Shown: piece after piece, positions 9,155 through 17,936 of the stretch
Layout of the letters: the number at the start of each line of letters is the position of its first letter
How positions within the stretch are numbered: position 1 is the stretch's first letter
Assembly: GCF_900110535.1 (NCBI RefSeq)
Contig: NZ_FOJA01000002.1
Location: 62,001 to 126,000, forward strand
Direction of reading: 5' to 3'
Origin: Halobacterium jilantaiense
GTDB lineage: Archaea; Halobacteriota; Halobacteria; Halobacteriales; Halobacteriaceae
DNA length: 64,000 nucleotides
The notes under the pieces: generated by a model
Databases searched by the model: none
What the model saw: the letters and a program-made list of their open reading frames with translations, nothing else
What the model was told of the DNA's origin: nothing
Translations under genes and position numbers: made by a program

Positions 9155-9430
9155 TTAGATCTCAAGGGCATATACGATAAGAAATCCAAAATATACGAGA
9201 ATGAGCGCTGCCAGTGCTTTCAAGCGATACGTCTGGAGATCATCTTCTTCCGCAAGGTACGCGGATTCGAACGCATCTTCTTCCGCATCCTCGATATCTT
9301 CGTGGTGCTGCAACCCTTTGTGAAGGGCCAGTCGCTCGCTGGCCGGAAACGGCCGCGAACAGTACGGACAGCGATGTGCCGGTGACTCTGTGTCTGGGAC
9401 AGAGGTCTTGACTCGCGGCGACATCTTCAC
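9155..9430 (-). CDS. C2H2-type zinc-finger protein with C-terminal membrane helix
   Basis: A 91-residue protein. Residues 22-42 form a C2H2 finger (CPYC, then HKGLQHH) resembling haloarchaeal DUF7410-type proteins. The last ~22 residues are a single hydrophobic helix (ALAALILVYFGFLIVYALE). The protein is therefore likely a membrane-tethered zinc finger facing the cytoplasm. It is the first gene of the probable operon with the 475-residue membrane protein. Function unknown. Confidence 0.7.
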   Translation of the reverse strand: MKMSPRVKTSVPDTESPAHRCPYCSRPFPASERLALHKGLQHHEDIEDAEEDAFESAYLAEEDDLQTYRLKALAALILVYFGFLIVYALEI

Positions 9431-9993
9431 AGTCAGGTTTCCGTCGCCGCCTATTGTGTGAATCGGTTCAGGTTCATGCTTAGCGTTTCAGTCTGAGGTG
9501 GTGACTGGCATTCATCACCCTCGTGCACGGTCTTTTTCTAGATTCCAAGTCTGTGGTCGCTTTGGTGCCCATCTCGCCCGCAACTTCGCCATGCACATTG
9601 AGTGCGAACCTATGCGTAGTTGGAGGGGAGATCTCGTGGTGGACAATGCCTCCGTTGTCGTTTTTGTCGACTGCAGAGCGGGGAACGGACGGCTGTGGGT
9701 CAGCGGGATCACCCACACAAATATGTACTTTTGATTCAATATTTAAATGTGCTCTTTTCCTTTTAGCTGCGCTGATTCAGACGGCTCGGATCGAGCATTG
9801 GCGGCGAGCTCAATTCGCTCTCACTCAGGTGAGATCCTCCCCGCGGTAAACGGCGGGAATCCTCTCCGTCGAAAAGGGAGTGCCCGAGAACCATTTGAGC
9901 CAACTCTCCAGAGTGGGAGTGGTTTTTGGGTAGTTCGACATCTGCAATCGACGTTCCAAACAAGTATACTGCCCAAACGGCCATAGTACGCCT
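9431..9993. other. Intergenic region without a convincing gene
   Basis: Open frames on both strands here lack family-like motifs and overlap each other. An A/T-rich stretch lies at about 9725-9770. The only recognisable item is the IS200/IS605-type end remnant at 9829-9868. Confidence 0.5.
9829..9868 (-). mobile_element. IS200/IS605-type right-end remnant
   Basis: On the minus strand this reads ATTCCCGCCGTTTACCGCGG followed by GGAGGATCTCAC. It is a small hairpin plus a GGAGGAT tail like the 3' ends of haloarchaeal TnpB elements. No transposase gene is attached. It closely matches 22205-22244. Confidence 0.5.
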
Positions 9994-10455
9994 ATGGAAT
10001 CCGAATTCGACGAATTTGACCACGACTCGCACATGCGGGAAGCCCTCGAACTTGCGCGTGCGGCTGTCGACCGTGGTGACGAACCGTTCGGGTCTGTCCT
10101 CGTTCGCGACAATACAGTCATCATGAAAGAGTCGAATCAAGAACGTACCGAGGACGACATTCGCCGCCATCCAGAACTCCATCTTGCGTACCGTGCGTGC
10201 AGAGAGTACGATGCCGAAGAACGGGCGGAGATGGTGATGTACACAAGCACTGAGCCGTGTCCGATGTGTGCAGGCGGGATGACGACAGCAGGATTCGGGC
10301 GTGTTGTCTACAGTGTCGGGAGCGACGAGCTCGCGGACTTCACAGGAACTGCGCCGTCTGTTCGGTCTGCAGCAATTCTAGAGGGGGTCAGCGATGTTGT
10401 TGGAGGCGTCTTGAATGAGGCCGGTCGCCAACTCCATCAGGACTACGACTGGTGA
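9994..10455 (+). CDS. Nucleoside deaminase (CMP/dCMP-type zinc deaminase)
   Basis: A 153-residue cytidine-deaminase-fold enzyme. The zinc site is visible as HPELH (the H-x-E pair, near residue 56) and PCPMCAGG (near residue 88). PFGSVLV near residue 31 is the usual substrate-loop start. The family includes guanine deaminase and tRNA adenosine deaminase. The length fits a free base or nucleoside deaminase, but substrate cannot be decided here. It appears to stand alone. Confidence 0.85.
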   Translation: MESEFDEFDHDSHMREALELARAAVDRGDEPFGSVLVRDNTVIMKESNQERTEDDIRRHPELHLAYRACREYDAEERAEMVMYTSTEPCPMCAGGMTTAGFGRVVYSVGSDELADFTGTAPSVRSAAILEGVSDVVGGVLNEAGRQLHQDYDW

Positions 10456-10622
10456 TGGGCCGAAGTGTTGGCTCGGGCAAATCCTAGAATTAGCGGGGGT
10501 TGCCGTCCATTCCTCGATAGCTTGCTCAACAACTAGCTGCACAGAACGCTAGCCGGATACAGGTCCCCCACTGCAGAGCGATTTACCGATACGCCTAACG
10601 TCATGGCTGGCCCCCCTCCAGT

Positions 10623-11585
10623 ATGCCCGCCCAGAATTACCCGAACACGCTAGCGGCAATCGGAGAAACACCGATGATCGACCTCCCGTCACTTCGCCCC
10701 GAGGAGGGCGCGTCGGTCTCGGTCAAGTGGGAAGGAGCCAACCCAACAGGTAGTCTGAAAGACCGGATGGCACTCGCCATGATCGAAGCCGCCCGGGAAC
10801 GAGGGGACATCGCTTCCGGTGACCCTATCGTCGAGTTCACCGGCGGCAGCACGGGGACGAGTCTTGCGTTCGTCTGCGCCGTTCTCGACCACCCGTTCCA
10901 CGTCGTCACGGCAGACTGCGTCGCTGACGAGAAAATCGCCTCGATGCAGGCGCTCGGCGCCGAAGTAGAACTGCTCGAAACACCAAACGGGACCACATAC
11001 GACGGGCTATTCGATGACCTCCGTGAAAGAGCCCTCACGGTCCGCGACCAGACAGGTGCGTACTTCACAAACCAGTTCGAGAATGACGACCAGCTCGACG
11101 GATACGAGGCTTTTGGGGAGGAAATTCTCGACCAGTGTCCTGACGTCGACGAGTTCGTCATGATCGCTGGCACCGGTGGCTGTGCGATGGGGACCGCTCG
11201 GGCACTCCGTGCTGCCGACACTGAGGTCCGCATCTCAGTCGTCGAGCCCGCAGAGTCGCCCGTCCTCACCGAAGGTACGACCGGGGAACACAGCGTTCAG
11301 GGAACGGCAATCGTTGGCTCCCCGCCACTGGTGGATGATGACGCCTACGACCAGGTGTACACGATTCCGAATGCGGAGGGCATCGAGTACGTCCGCGAAA
11401 TAGCACGCCAAGAGGGGATGCTCGTCGGCACGAGCACCGGAATGAACGTTGCTGCCGCTCGACGAATTGCCGCGACACGGGACCCGGATGCGACTGTTGT
11501 GACGGTGGCTTGCGATACGGGGCTCAAGTACCTCTCTGATGGGCTCTACGAGGGCGTCGAGGAGTCGACGTTCTGTCTCTCTTGA
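10623..11585 (+). CDS. PLP-dependent cysteine-synthase-family enzyme
   Basis: A 320-residue fold-type II PLP enzyme. The Schiff-base lysine lies in NPTGSLKDRMA (K near residue 46), the phosphate loop is the GTGGC motif near residue 186, and the substrate loop is EFTGGSTGTS near residue 77. The family makes cysteine from O-acetyl- or O-phosphoserine, or cystathionine-type products. The C-terminus lacks a CBS domain. Which reaction it performs is not decided by sequence. No other sulfur-metabolism gene is nearby. Confidence 0.85.
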   Translation: MPAQNYPNTLAAIGETPMIDLPSLRPEEGASVSVKWEGANPTGSLKDRMALAMIEAARERGDIASGDPIVEFTGGSTGTSLAFVCAVLDHPFHVVTADCVADEKIASMQALGAEVELLETPNGTTYDGLFDDLRERALTVRDQTGAYFTNQFENDDQLDGYEAFGEEILDQCPDVDEFVMIAGTGGCAMGTARALRAADTEVRISVVEPAESPVLTEGTTGEHSVQGTAIVGSPPLVDDDAYDQVYTIPNAEGIEYVREIARQEGMLVGTSTGMNVAAARRIAATRDPDATVVTVACDTGLKYLSDGLYEGVEESTFCLS

Positions 11586-11738
11586 ACTGCGCCACACCGC
11601 AGTGCTCGGAACCGTAGGCCAATCGCTGTCCATCTCCTTTGTTGGGTCGTTCCTAATCACGGTCGGTGAATGAGGTAACTCCGAATCGTGAGGGCTGCTT
11701 CGAGAACCACAGCCTCCGTCACCGCGCTCCAGACGTCC

Positions 11739-11894
11739 TCAGGAAGCCGTTATTTTATCGCCAATCCAAAGCAGGCCGAGGAATGGCAGCAGGGGGACTA
11801 TCAGTACGAGGAGGGCGGCGAATATGAGTCGTCCAGCGGCTGTCATCTGTGTGTTCGAGACATCTGTTCGGAGGTTGGATACGGACCGTTGCAT
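11739..11894 (-). CDS. Small membrane protein (51 aa)
   Basis: A 51-residue ORF ending in one strong membrane helix (GRLIFAALLVLIVPLLPFLG). The ATG at 11894 is used here; a shorter start at 11846 would still keep the helix. It is divergent from the dehydrogenase gene at 11998, and two operator-like palindromes lie in the shared spacer. The same operator precedes another small membrane protein at 15955, which supports this as a real gene of the TetR regulon. Function unknown. Confidence 0.5.
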   Translation of the reverse strand: MQRSVSNLRTDVSNTQMTAAGRLIFAALLVLIVPLLPFLGLLWIGDKITAS

Positions 11895-11919
11895 ATGTGT
11901 TTTGCCCACCATACAGTAT

Positions 11920-11941
11920 ATATTGAATGTATATTCAGCAT
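11920..11941. promoter_or_regulatory. TetR-type operator, site 1
   Basis: TGAA-N6-TTCA (TGAA at 11924, TTCA at 11934) within the wider consensus ATACTGAA-N6-TTCAGTAT. It lies 26 bp from the start of the small membrane protein gene. Confidence 0.6.
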
Positions 11942-11973
11942 TTCGAAGACGGTGGCCAACGGAGAATACTTTA

Positions 11974-11995
11974 GTATTGAATAAATAGTCAGTAA
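11974..11995. promoter_or_regulatory. TetR-type operator, site 2
   Basis: TGAA-N6-GTCA (TGAA at 11978, GTCA at 11988), ending just before the ATG at 11998. A protein bound here would block the start of the dehydrogenase transcript. Confidence 0.6.
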
Positions 11996-11997
11996 CG

Positions 11998-12753
11998 ATG
12001 GTAGCCCAACTCAACAAGCACACCGCAGTCGTCACCGGCGCGGGATCAGGCATCGGTCGCGCAACCGCACAGGAACTCGCAGCTGACGGCGCAAATGTCG
12101 TCGTCGCCGACGTCGACGCAGAAGGCGGTCGAGAGACCGTCCGTCAAATCGAATCCGCTGATGGCGACGCGATTTACGTCGAGGTCGACGTCACCAAGGA
12201 AGCAGACGTCGAGGCGATGGTCGAAACTGCAGTTGACACCTACGGCAGCCTCGACATCGCGCACAACAACGCCGGCATTGAGGGGACTAACGCTCCTCTC
12301 TCCGAGCAATCAATCGAAGACTGGCACCAGGTGCTCGAAGTGAACCTGACCGGTGTCTGGCTGTGCATGAAACACGAACTCCCCGCGCTCACTAACGGCG
12401 ATGGGGGAACAATCGTGAACACGGCTTCGATCGCTGGCCTCGCAGCTGACGGAAGTGAACCATATACGGCCAGCAAGCACGGGGTGGTCGGTCTTACGAA
12501 AGCTGCCGCAGTCCGTCACGCCGAGGATGGAGTTCGCGTGAACGCGGTCTGTCCGGGCGTCGTCCGGACACCGATGGTCGAACGAACGATCGAAGAACAT
12601 CCGGACGCCGTCGATGCGATGACCGAAGACCAGCCACTCGGCCGAATGGCTGAACCCGAAGAAATCGCCAAAACTGTCGCTTGGTTGGCTTCCGACGAGT
12701 CGTCGTTCGTCAACGGCCACGCCCTTCCGGTCGAAGGCGGAAAACTCGCCTAA
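11998..12753 (+). CDS. Short-chain dehydrogenase/reductase 1
   Basis: A 251-residue Rossmann-fold SDR. The nucleotide motif is TGAGSGIGRA (near residue 15), the NNAGIEG motif near residue 90, a catalytic Ser in VNTASIAG, and YTASKHG (Tyr and Lys, near residue 155). The acidic residue after strand 2 (VVADVDAEGG) suggests NAD(H) preference. It is one of two similar SDRs in this cluster, with site 2 of the TetR-type operator directly before the start. Substrate unknown. Confidence 0.9.
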   Translation: MVAQLNKHTAVVTGAGSGIGRATAQELAADGANVVVADVDAEGGRETVRQIESADGDAIYVEVDVTKEADVEAMVETAVDTYGSLDIAHNNAGIEGTNAPLSEQSIEDWHQVLEVNLTGVWLCMKHELPALTNGDGGTIVNTASIAGLAADGSEPYTASKHGVVGLTKAAAVRHAEDGVRVNAVCPGVVRTPMVERTIEEHPDAVDAMTEDQPLGRMAEPEEIAKTVAWLASDESSFVNGHALPVEGGKLA

Positions 12754-12817
12754 CTGTACCCACGGAGCTCACTCCGTCATCGTGGTCAGCTGACTTGCGG
12801 TCGATCGGATAGTACCC

Positions 12818-13573
12818 TCACTTTTGCGTTTCGCCACCGTCGACTGGGAGTGAGTGGCCGGTGATGTACGACGCTTCGTCAGAACACAGCCAGACGATCG
12901 CGCTGGCCACCTCATCTGGTGACGCGGCCCGCTTCATCGGAACTTCGTCGATAATTGAACTGCGTTCTGACTCAGACATCGACTCCAGTGCCGTCGTTTC
13001 TACGATTGTCGGACAGACCGCATTGACGCGAACGTCCCTCGCTGCAGTCTCTAGGGCTGCCGTCCGTGTCAGGCCAACGACGCCGTGTTTGCTCGCTGCA
13101 TACGGGGCTCGACCAGGGCTTCCACGGATACCAGCCTTCGATGATACGTTAACGATGGCACCGCCACCGGAGTCGTACATCGCGGGGAGTTCGTATTTCA
13201 TGCCGACCCAGACGCCAGTCTGATTGACGTCGAGTACGCGGTTCCATTCGTCTTCGTCGATTTCTGGGACTTGTGCTGGGGTGTTTCCGATTGCGGCGTT
13301 GTTGACTGCGTAGTCGAGTCGACCGTGTTTGTTTAGCGTAGCACCAACAAGAGCGGAAACGGATTCACTGCGGCTGGTGTCGACCTCCATGAAGGTCGCC
13401 TCTCCGTCTTTGTCTTCTTCGATTTGGTTGGCAGTCTCTTGCCCGGCCTTCGTATCGATATCCGCGACGACGACGGTCGCGCCGTCGGCAGCGAAGCGCT
13501 TTGCGGTTGCGCGACCGATTCCGGAGCCTGCGCCAGTAACGAGTGCGACCGTGTTCTCGAAGTCGTACGTCAA
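12818..13573 (-). CDS. Short-chain dehydrogenase/reductase 2
   Basis: A 251-residue SDR, paralogous to the one at 11998 and convergent with it. Motifs: TGAGSGIGRA near residue 14, NNAAIGN near residue 90, VNVSSKAG, and YAASKHG near residue 155. VADIDTKAG after strand 2 suggests NAD(H). Its start faces the squalene/phytoene synthase gene, and the spacer between them holds two operator-like palindromes. Substrate unknown. Confidence 0.9.
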   Translation of the reverse strand: MTYDFENTVALVTGAGSGIGRATAKRFAADGATVVVADIDTKAGQETANQIEEDKDGEATFMEVDTSRSESVSALVGATLNKHGRLDYAVNNAAIGNTPAQVPEIDEDEWNRVLDVNQTGVWVGMKYELPAMYDSGGGAIVNVSSKAGIRGSPGRAPYAASKHGVVGLTRTAALETAARDVRVNAVCPTIVETTALESMSESERSSIIDEVPMKRAASPDEVASAIVWLCSDEASYITGHSLPVDGGETQK

Positions 13574-13579
13574 TTACTT

Positions 13580-13601
13580 ATGTTGAATATTTAGTCAAGT
13601 A
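13580..13601. promoter_or_regulatory. TetR-type operator, site 3
   Basis: TGAA-N6-GTCA (TGAA at 13584, GTCA at 13594), 7 bp from the SDR 2 start codon. Confidence 0.6.
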
Positions 13602-13680
13602 CCTTCCGGTATATGGGGCCAGGGGCAATTTTGGGACTCATTGAACCAACTCTGTTGTCTGATAAAGACGGTAAATATAA

Positions 13681-13702
13681 ATACTAACTATTTAGTCAAA
13701 CA
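13681..13702. promoter_or_regulatory. TetR-type operator, site 4
   Basis: ATACTAAC-N6-GTCA (TAAC at 13685, GTCA at 13695), overlapping the A/T-rich promoter of the squalene/phytoene synthase gene, about 50 bp before its ATG. Confidence 0.55.
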
Positions 13703-13751
13703 CGCGGGGATTGCCCCTCGAAAGCGCGACTCCGCGCCCCACCCAGAACAC

Positions 13752-14819
13752 ATGACGCGACACCACACAGACCCCTCCGAGTCGCCCCTCACGTACTGCC
13801 ACAACACAGTCACCGACGTCTCGCGTACGTTCGCTCTAACAATCGACGCACTTGACGCCCCACTGGACGATCAGATTTGCGTCGGCTACCTACTTTGCCG
13901 GATTCCAGACACAATTGAGGACGCCACCCACCTTCCAGCAACGGCACAGCAAACACTCCTCCAGACGTACTACGAGGCTCTTAGCCCTGATTCACCGACA
14001 TCAACTGAAGCGTTCACACGACACGCCAGACAGTGGACCCCAACTCAGTCTCCCTCCGCGGATTGGACGCTCGTCGAGAACACACCGACCGTGATGGCCG
14101 CATTTGACCAATTCTCACAGCGGACTCGGGAGGCAATGCGGTCTCCTATCCGTGAGATGATTCAGGGTATGCTCCGATTCGTCCAGCGATACACCGGTGA
14201 ACTTGGAATCCGAATCCAGACCACCACTGAACTGCGCAGCTACTGCCACTATGTTGCAGGGACTGTCGGGACGCTCATCACAAACCTCCTCGCCAGACAG
14301 TCGCTTGGTCACTCTCGTGAGGCCACCCTGCGGAAGAACGCCGAACACTTCGGTCGACTCCTCCAACTAGTAAATATCGCGAAGGACGTCCGCGACGACT
14401 ACGTGACCGAGGACAACGTGTACCTCCCGAATGAGTGGCTGGCAGCCGAAGGCGTTCCACAGGACGAACTCATTCACCCAGACTATCGTTCTGGCGCTAT
14501 CTCAGTCCTCTCTCGGACGCTCGATCGGGCACAGCAACATCTCGACCCTGCGCAATCCTACATCGAGAAGATGCCCCTTGGCGATGGGAACACCGCTGCT
14601 GCATGGGCTGTTCCGTATCTGTTAGCCGTCGGCACGCTCCGAGAACTCCGCGCAGACCCCGAGGCCGCGTTTTCTACAGCGGAAGTGAAGGTGTCTCGGC
14701 AGGAGGTTCAAACAATCATGAATACCATGTGTGCGACTGACCGCCAGTATCTCGGTGTCCTACAGGAACGGATTGCTGATAGCCCGCTTGAAGCCGCCCC
14801 GCAGGAGTTCGCAGAGTAA
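13752..14819 (+). CDS. Squalene/phytoene synthase family prenyltransferase
   Basis: A 355-residue trans-isoprenyl diphosphate synthase of the head-to-head class. The first Asp-rich motif is DTIED (CRIPDTIEDAT, near residue 55) and the second is KDVRDDY (near residue 215), followed by VYLPNEWL. RTFALTI near the N-terminus matches squalene synthases. Likely reaction: condensation of two farnesyl diphosphates to squalene, or a close variant. I prefer the ATG at 13752; an upstream in-frame start at 13641 would put operator site 4 inside the gene. Head-to-head isoprenoids feed carotenoid and menaquinone-associated lipid pools in haloarchaea. Confidence 0.85.
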   Translation: MTRHHTDPSESPLTYCHNTVTDVSRTFALTIDALDAPLDDQICVGYLLCRIPDTIEDATHLPATAQQTLLQTYYEALSPDSPTSTEAFTRHARQWTPTQSPSADWTLVENTPTVMAAFDQFSQRTREAMRSPIREMIQGMLRFVQRYTGELGIRIQTTTELRSYCHYVAGTVGTLITNLLARQSLGHSREATLRKNAEHFGRLLQLVNIAKDVRDDYVTEDNVYLPNEWLAAEGVPQDELIHPDYRSGAISVLSRTLDRAQQHLDPAQSYIEKMPLGDGNTAAAWAVPYLLAVGTLRELRADPEAAFSTAEVKVSRQEVQTIMNTMCATDRQYLGVLQERIADSPLEAAPQEFAE

Positions 14820-14915
14820 TTCCCTCAGAGAACAGGTCTTCAGCACGTCACCGATGCAGAATGAGCTGTGATGTCTCGCGTATCACGGAACCACGGACAC
14901 ATACAAAATCTAAGT

Positions 14916-15524
14916 CTATGTGCTCGCTGTTGAAATCCGGTCGATATGAGCGTCAATAGCTGCTTTCAACGTCTCAATCGACTGATCCGGGTCATAGACG
15001 GTGAGTCGGCGGGCACGAGTCCCCACGAGCAGTGAAAGCAGCGCCTCTGCTTCGACCTGGACGTCGACATCAATGAATTCGTTCGCTTTGATTCCCCGCC
15101 GGAGGATGCCCTCCAGGATTGTCCTAAGCTCCTCTTCGACCTCGAGGTACTGCTCACGAACAGCCTGGTCATGGGGTGCATTCATTCTAAGTTCGAACAT
15201 CGCCAGCATCAGGCGATAGGGTTCTTCGTCGACCGTCGTTGGGAGGAGGAGGTCGATGAGATCGTTGAGTTCTTCTCTGGGGGCAGTTCCTTCTTCGGGG
15301 AGGTTCGCGAGAAATCCGCCGAGTATGTACTCGAGGAAATCGACGAGCAGGTCGTCTCGACCGTCGTAGTGATAGTAGAGGAGAGATTTGCTACGGTCAA
15401 ACTCGTCGGCGATATCCTGGATGGTGAGATCACCGTAGCCGTGCTTTTTAACGGCACTGTGGGTGGCTTCCATGATATCCCGTTTCCCCGGGCTCATGTC
15501 CTCGCCATAGTTCTCGAGACTCAT
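14916..15524 (-). CDS. TetR/AcrR family transcriptional regulator
   Basis: A 202-residue repressor. The N-terminal helix-turn-helix spans about residues 15-60 (GYGDLTIQDIADEFDRSKSL, then LYYHYDGRDDLL), which is the TetR signature. The rest is an all-helical ligand-binding domain. The ATG at 15524 gives MSLENYGEDMSPGKR; a TTG 21 bp upstream is less likely. Five palindromes spaced like TetR operators lie before the neighbouring SDR, synthase and small membrane protein genes, so it is the obvious candidate regulator. The ligand may be an isoprenoid or a fatty substrate (inference). Confidence 0.85.
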   Translation of the reverse strand: MSLENYGEDMSPGKRDIMEATHSAVKKHGYGDLTIQDIADEFDRSKSLLYYHYDGRDDLLVDFLEYILGGFLANLPEEGTAPREELNDLIDLLLPTTVDEEPYRLMLAMFELRMNAPHDQAVREQYLEVEEELRTILEGILRRGIKANEFIDVDVQVEAEALLSLLVGTRARRLTVYDPDQSIETLKAAIDAHIDRISTAST

Positions 15525-15730
15525 TGGTCGTACTTGTCGTTTCAAGCGGCCTGTTCCTTTTGATTACGTCCGAATCGGCTGATATCCCGCCATCCCGACG
15601 GTAATTCATCACCATCGTTTCAAGTAGAAGACACTAGACACGCGGTTCGTTCGACAGTACGTACTGGGTTCCCGTAGCTGGATTGTCTTGAGTTGATGAC
15701 TGCTTAGTGTTTGTTGGCGGACGTTGTTGC

Positions 15731-15955
15731 CTAGAGGGTCGTCAGGTATGTAATCCAGAGGAGGACGGAGGCGGCTCCGACGCCACCCATGATGTAGGTG
15801 TAGAGCTTTCGTACTCTGCCGTGGATTTTGTAACTGCTGTAGACCGAGACGAGTCCAGCGACTGGAATCAGTACGACAGAAATGATTGCGCTGATTGTCC
15901 CGAGAATGAGGTACCGTCGGGTATTCGTTTGGTTTGTGGTGGGTGTTTCTGGCAT
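15731..15955 (-). CDS. Small membrane protein (74 aa)
   Basis: A 74-residue protein with two hydrophobic helices (about residues 16-38 and 50-72) and a short polar N-terminus rich in Thr and Asn. Operator site 5, the best palindrome of the set, ends its left arm 12 bp upstream of the start, so the gene is probably controlled by the TetR protein encoded next door. Function unknown. Confidence 0.65.
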   Translation of the reverse strand: MPETPTTNQTNTRRYLILGTISAIISVVLIPVAGLVSVYSSYKIHGRVRKLYTYIMGGVGAASVLLWITYLTTL

Positions 15956-15966
15956 TGCTCTACATC

Positions 15967-15988
15967 ATACTGAACATCTATTCAGTAT
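15967..15988. promoter_or_regulatory. TetR-type operator, site 5
   Basis: Perfect palindrome ATACTGAA-CATCTA-TTCAGTAT. It is the reference copy from which the weaker sites 1-4 were recognised. Confidence 0.7.
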
Positions 15989-16853
15989 TTAAACTAGTGG
16001 TTTTGGAGTGCACAAGCTCAGTGCAGAAAACCCCCAATCCCCGCCGAGAGGGCAACCAGAAAGAGAATCACCGAGCAATCGAATGGCGAAGTCGACGATG
16101 GCCGGCTCCCGGAGTGCAACGGGTTTCAGGAACTGGCAGCGGCATACGCAGGCCCAGGCTCTGTTCGTGCTTCATCGAGCAACTGCTTCAGCTGGTTAAG
16201 ATCACGGAGGACGCTGTCGAGATAGCCGTTCGAGTGTTGGTAGATTGGTGTGATGCGGTTGGTTTCGGCCTGTTCGTCTGCGGGCTCGCTCAATTGGATG
16301 GTTCAGAGTTGAGTTCGTGTCGACATCGGTCAACGCCGGTGCGTGTGCGCCAGCACCCATCAACGGCGCTCGAAAATCCCATTTCGCGACAGCCGAGCCT
16401 CAGGCCACTCCCACCCGTTCGACAGTGGTCATCCCGTCATCCGACGCGTAATCGGCCTCGAAGTCGACGATGAACGCGTTCGCCTCGTAGGCGGCATGGT
16501 AAGCAGAGTGAACGCTGAGGTGGAGTGAGTTCAGCGATCCTGCAAGATATCTTCGGTAGAGCTATGTTCAATGTCAAGGAGACCGAGGTACTAGCGTTGT
16601 CTGAGTATTTCTCCCTCGATTTTCTCGAAGGGGTCGAAGTGTTTCTCCCGGCGGAAACGGAGCGAACGCGAGACCACGAGCAACCGGAACTGATGCGTGG
16701 CCTCCTCCATTGCTAATACCACGATATCTACGGCATTCGTGCCCTCAAACGAGAGCTATGGAACACGTTAGTCTATTCACCAATAGTCTATCACATTGGC
16801 CGGCGAATCGATAGACGAGAACGGCCTCACCGACCGACGACAACCTAGATGGT
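15989..16853. other. Eroded region with short coding fragments
   Basis: No intact gene. On the minus strand 16126-16293 reads as a 55-residue fragment with NRITPIYQHSNGYLDSVLRD, and 16400-16561 as a fragment with AYEANAFIVDFEADYASDDG. A third stretch near 16600-16680 reads RSLRFRREKHFDPFEKIEGE. All three have haloarchaeal coding character but are interrupted by stops and frameshifts. They may be parts of one or two dead genes. I do not recognise them. Confidence 0.4.
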
Positions 16854-17183
16854 ATGAACGAAGCACAAAAGTACCCAGATGGTTCCGTCGTCCACGTGTT
16901 CCACATGCGGGCCAACCGCGACGCATACCCGTCTGGGTGCGGATACAAACTCTACCACGGCGCCACGGAATCAAATCCACCCCACAGGCTTGCCGATAGG
17001 ACGATTCGCTAGTACGGCAACTCGCACGAAGACACGAAAGGACACGAACGTCACGTCGCAGCAGACTCGAACCCAGACATCATCGAGTTCCCCCGGGAGG
17101 GCCAACTCTGGGTGCAGTTCTGGAGCGGAATCCCAAAACCCGAATTCGAACTCGCATGGCCCCATCACATCACGGTGATACCT
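16854..17183 (+). pseudogene. Broken TumE-like toxin gene
   Basis: The frame reads MNEAQKYPDGSVVHVF and later YGNSHEDTKGHERHV, matching TumE-type toxin proteins that pair with HVO_A0114-like antitoxins. A TAG codon at 17010-17012 interrupts it at residue ~53, exactly where homologues have an uninterrupted RYDNSHE motif. The frame has no stop before the antitoxin start and runs into it. The toxin is therefore probably inactive. Confidence 0.6.
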
Positions 17184-17632
17184 ATGACTGTCTCAACCCC
17201 GGCGCTGCACCCGATGGAGCGCGAACAGCTTCGCGCCGAATCAACCCTCTTCGTGACCGTGACTCCATCCAACGAATTCCACGACGACGTCACCGACAGC
17301 GTCGCGGCCCTCGAAGTAGGCGAGGCGATAGACTCAACGCCGACGCTCTCGTTCACCAGCTACGACGAGCTGATGGAAACACTGACTCCGCGTGTTCTTG
17401 AGGTCATCGGGGCCATCCGTCAAGAGGAACCGGCCAGCATCAACGAGACCGCACGAGTCGTTGACCGGGACATGAAGAACGTCCATGAAGAGTTCAGTCG
17501 GCTCGCCAGTTGGGTATTATCTTCTTGGAGGAAGACGGCCAGCGGAAGCGTCCGGTCGTCTGGTTCGACGAACTCGTCATCTCTCTCCCGTCCGATCCCA
17601 AGACTGACTATACGGCTGCCACTGCACCGTGA
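17184..17632 (+). pseudogene. Broken HVO_A0114-like DNA-binding antitoxin gene
   Basis: The first ~107 residues match the HVO_A0114 family: LSFTSYDELMETLTPRVLEV near residue 50, then INETARVVDRDMKNVHEE, the HTH region. At about 17505-17510 one base appears lost; the remainder (GIIFLEEDGQRKRPVVWFDE and on to a TGA at 17630) continues in the next frame. Together with the broken TumE-like gene upstream it forms a dead toxin-antitoxin pair. A single sequencing error could also explain the shift. Confidence 0.7.
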
Positions 17633-17936
17633 AACTAGGTCTAGAATCGTGATTTCTCGCCCTCAACCACCTTAGCAGACCACAAACCGAGTTCTTCCCT
17701 ACCGTCTTCCGATGGGTTGCTGTCTCTGGCTATCAGTAGTTGCTGGCGCGATTTCTTTATTCAGACGCGTCACCGAAACTGAAGCAACCGAAGCGGTACA
17801 TAGAGGCGATGCAAATATCACTGAATAGCTATCCAAGAAGATGCTCAGTTGGGTGATTACGTAGTGCTCGAATCGGATTCAAACACCTCTTTGAGTCTGC
17901 CGCAGTCACATAATACCGCAAACAGACAAGATAACT

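Noticed and set aside
9480-9739. Open frames of 74-78 codons on both strands
   Set aside because: Mutually overlapping, no recognisable motif and no promoter that I could support.
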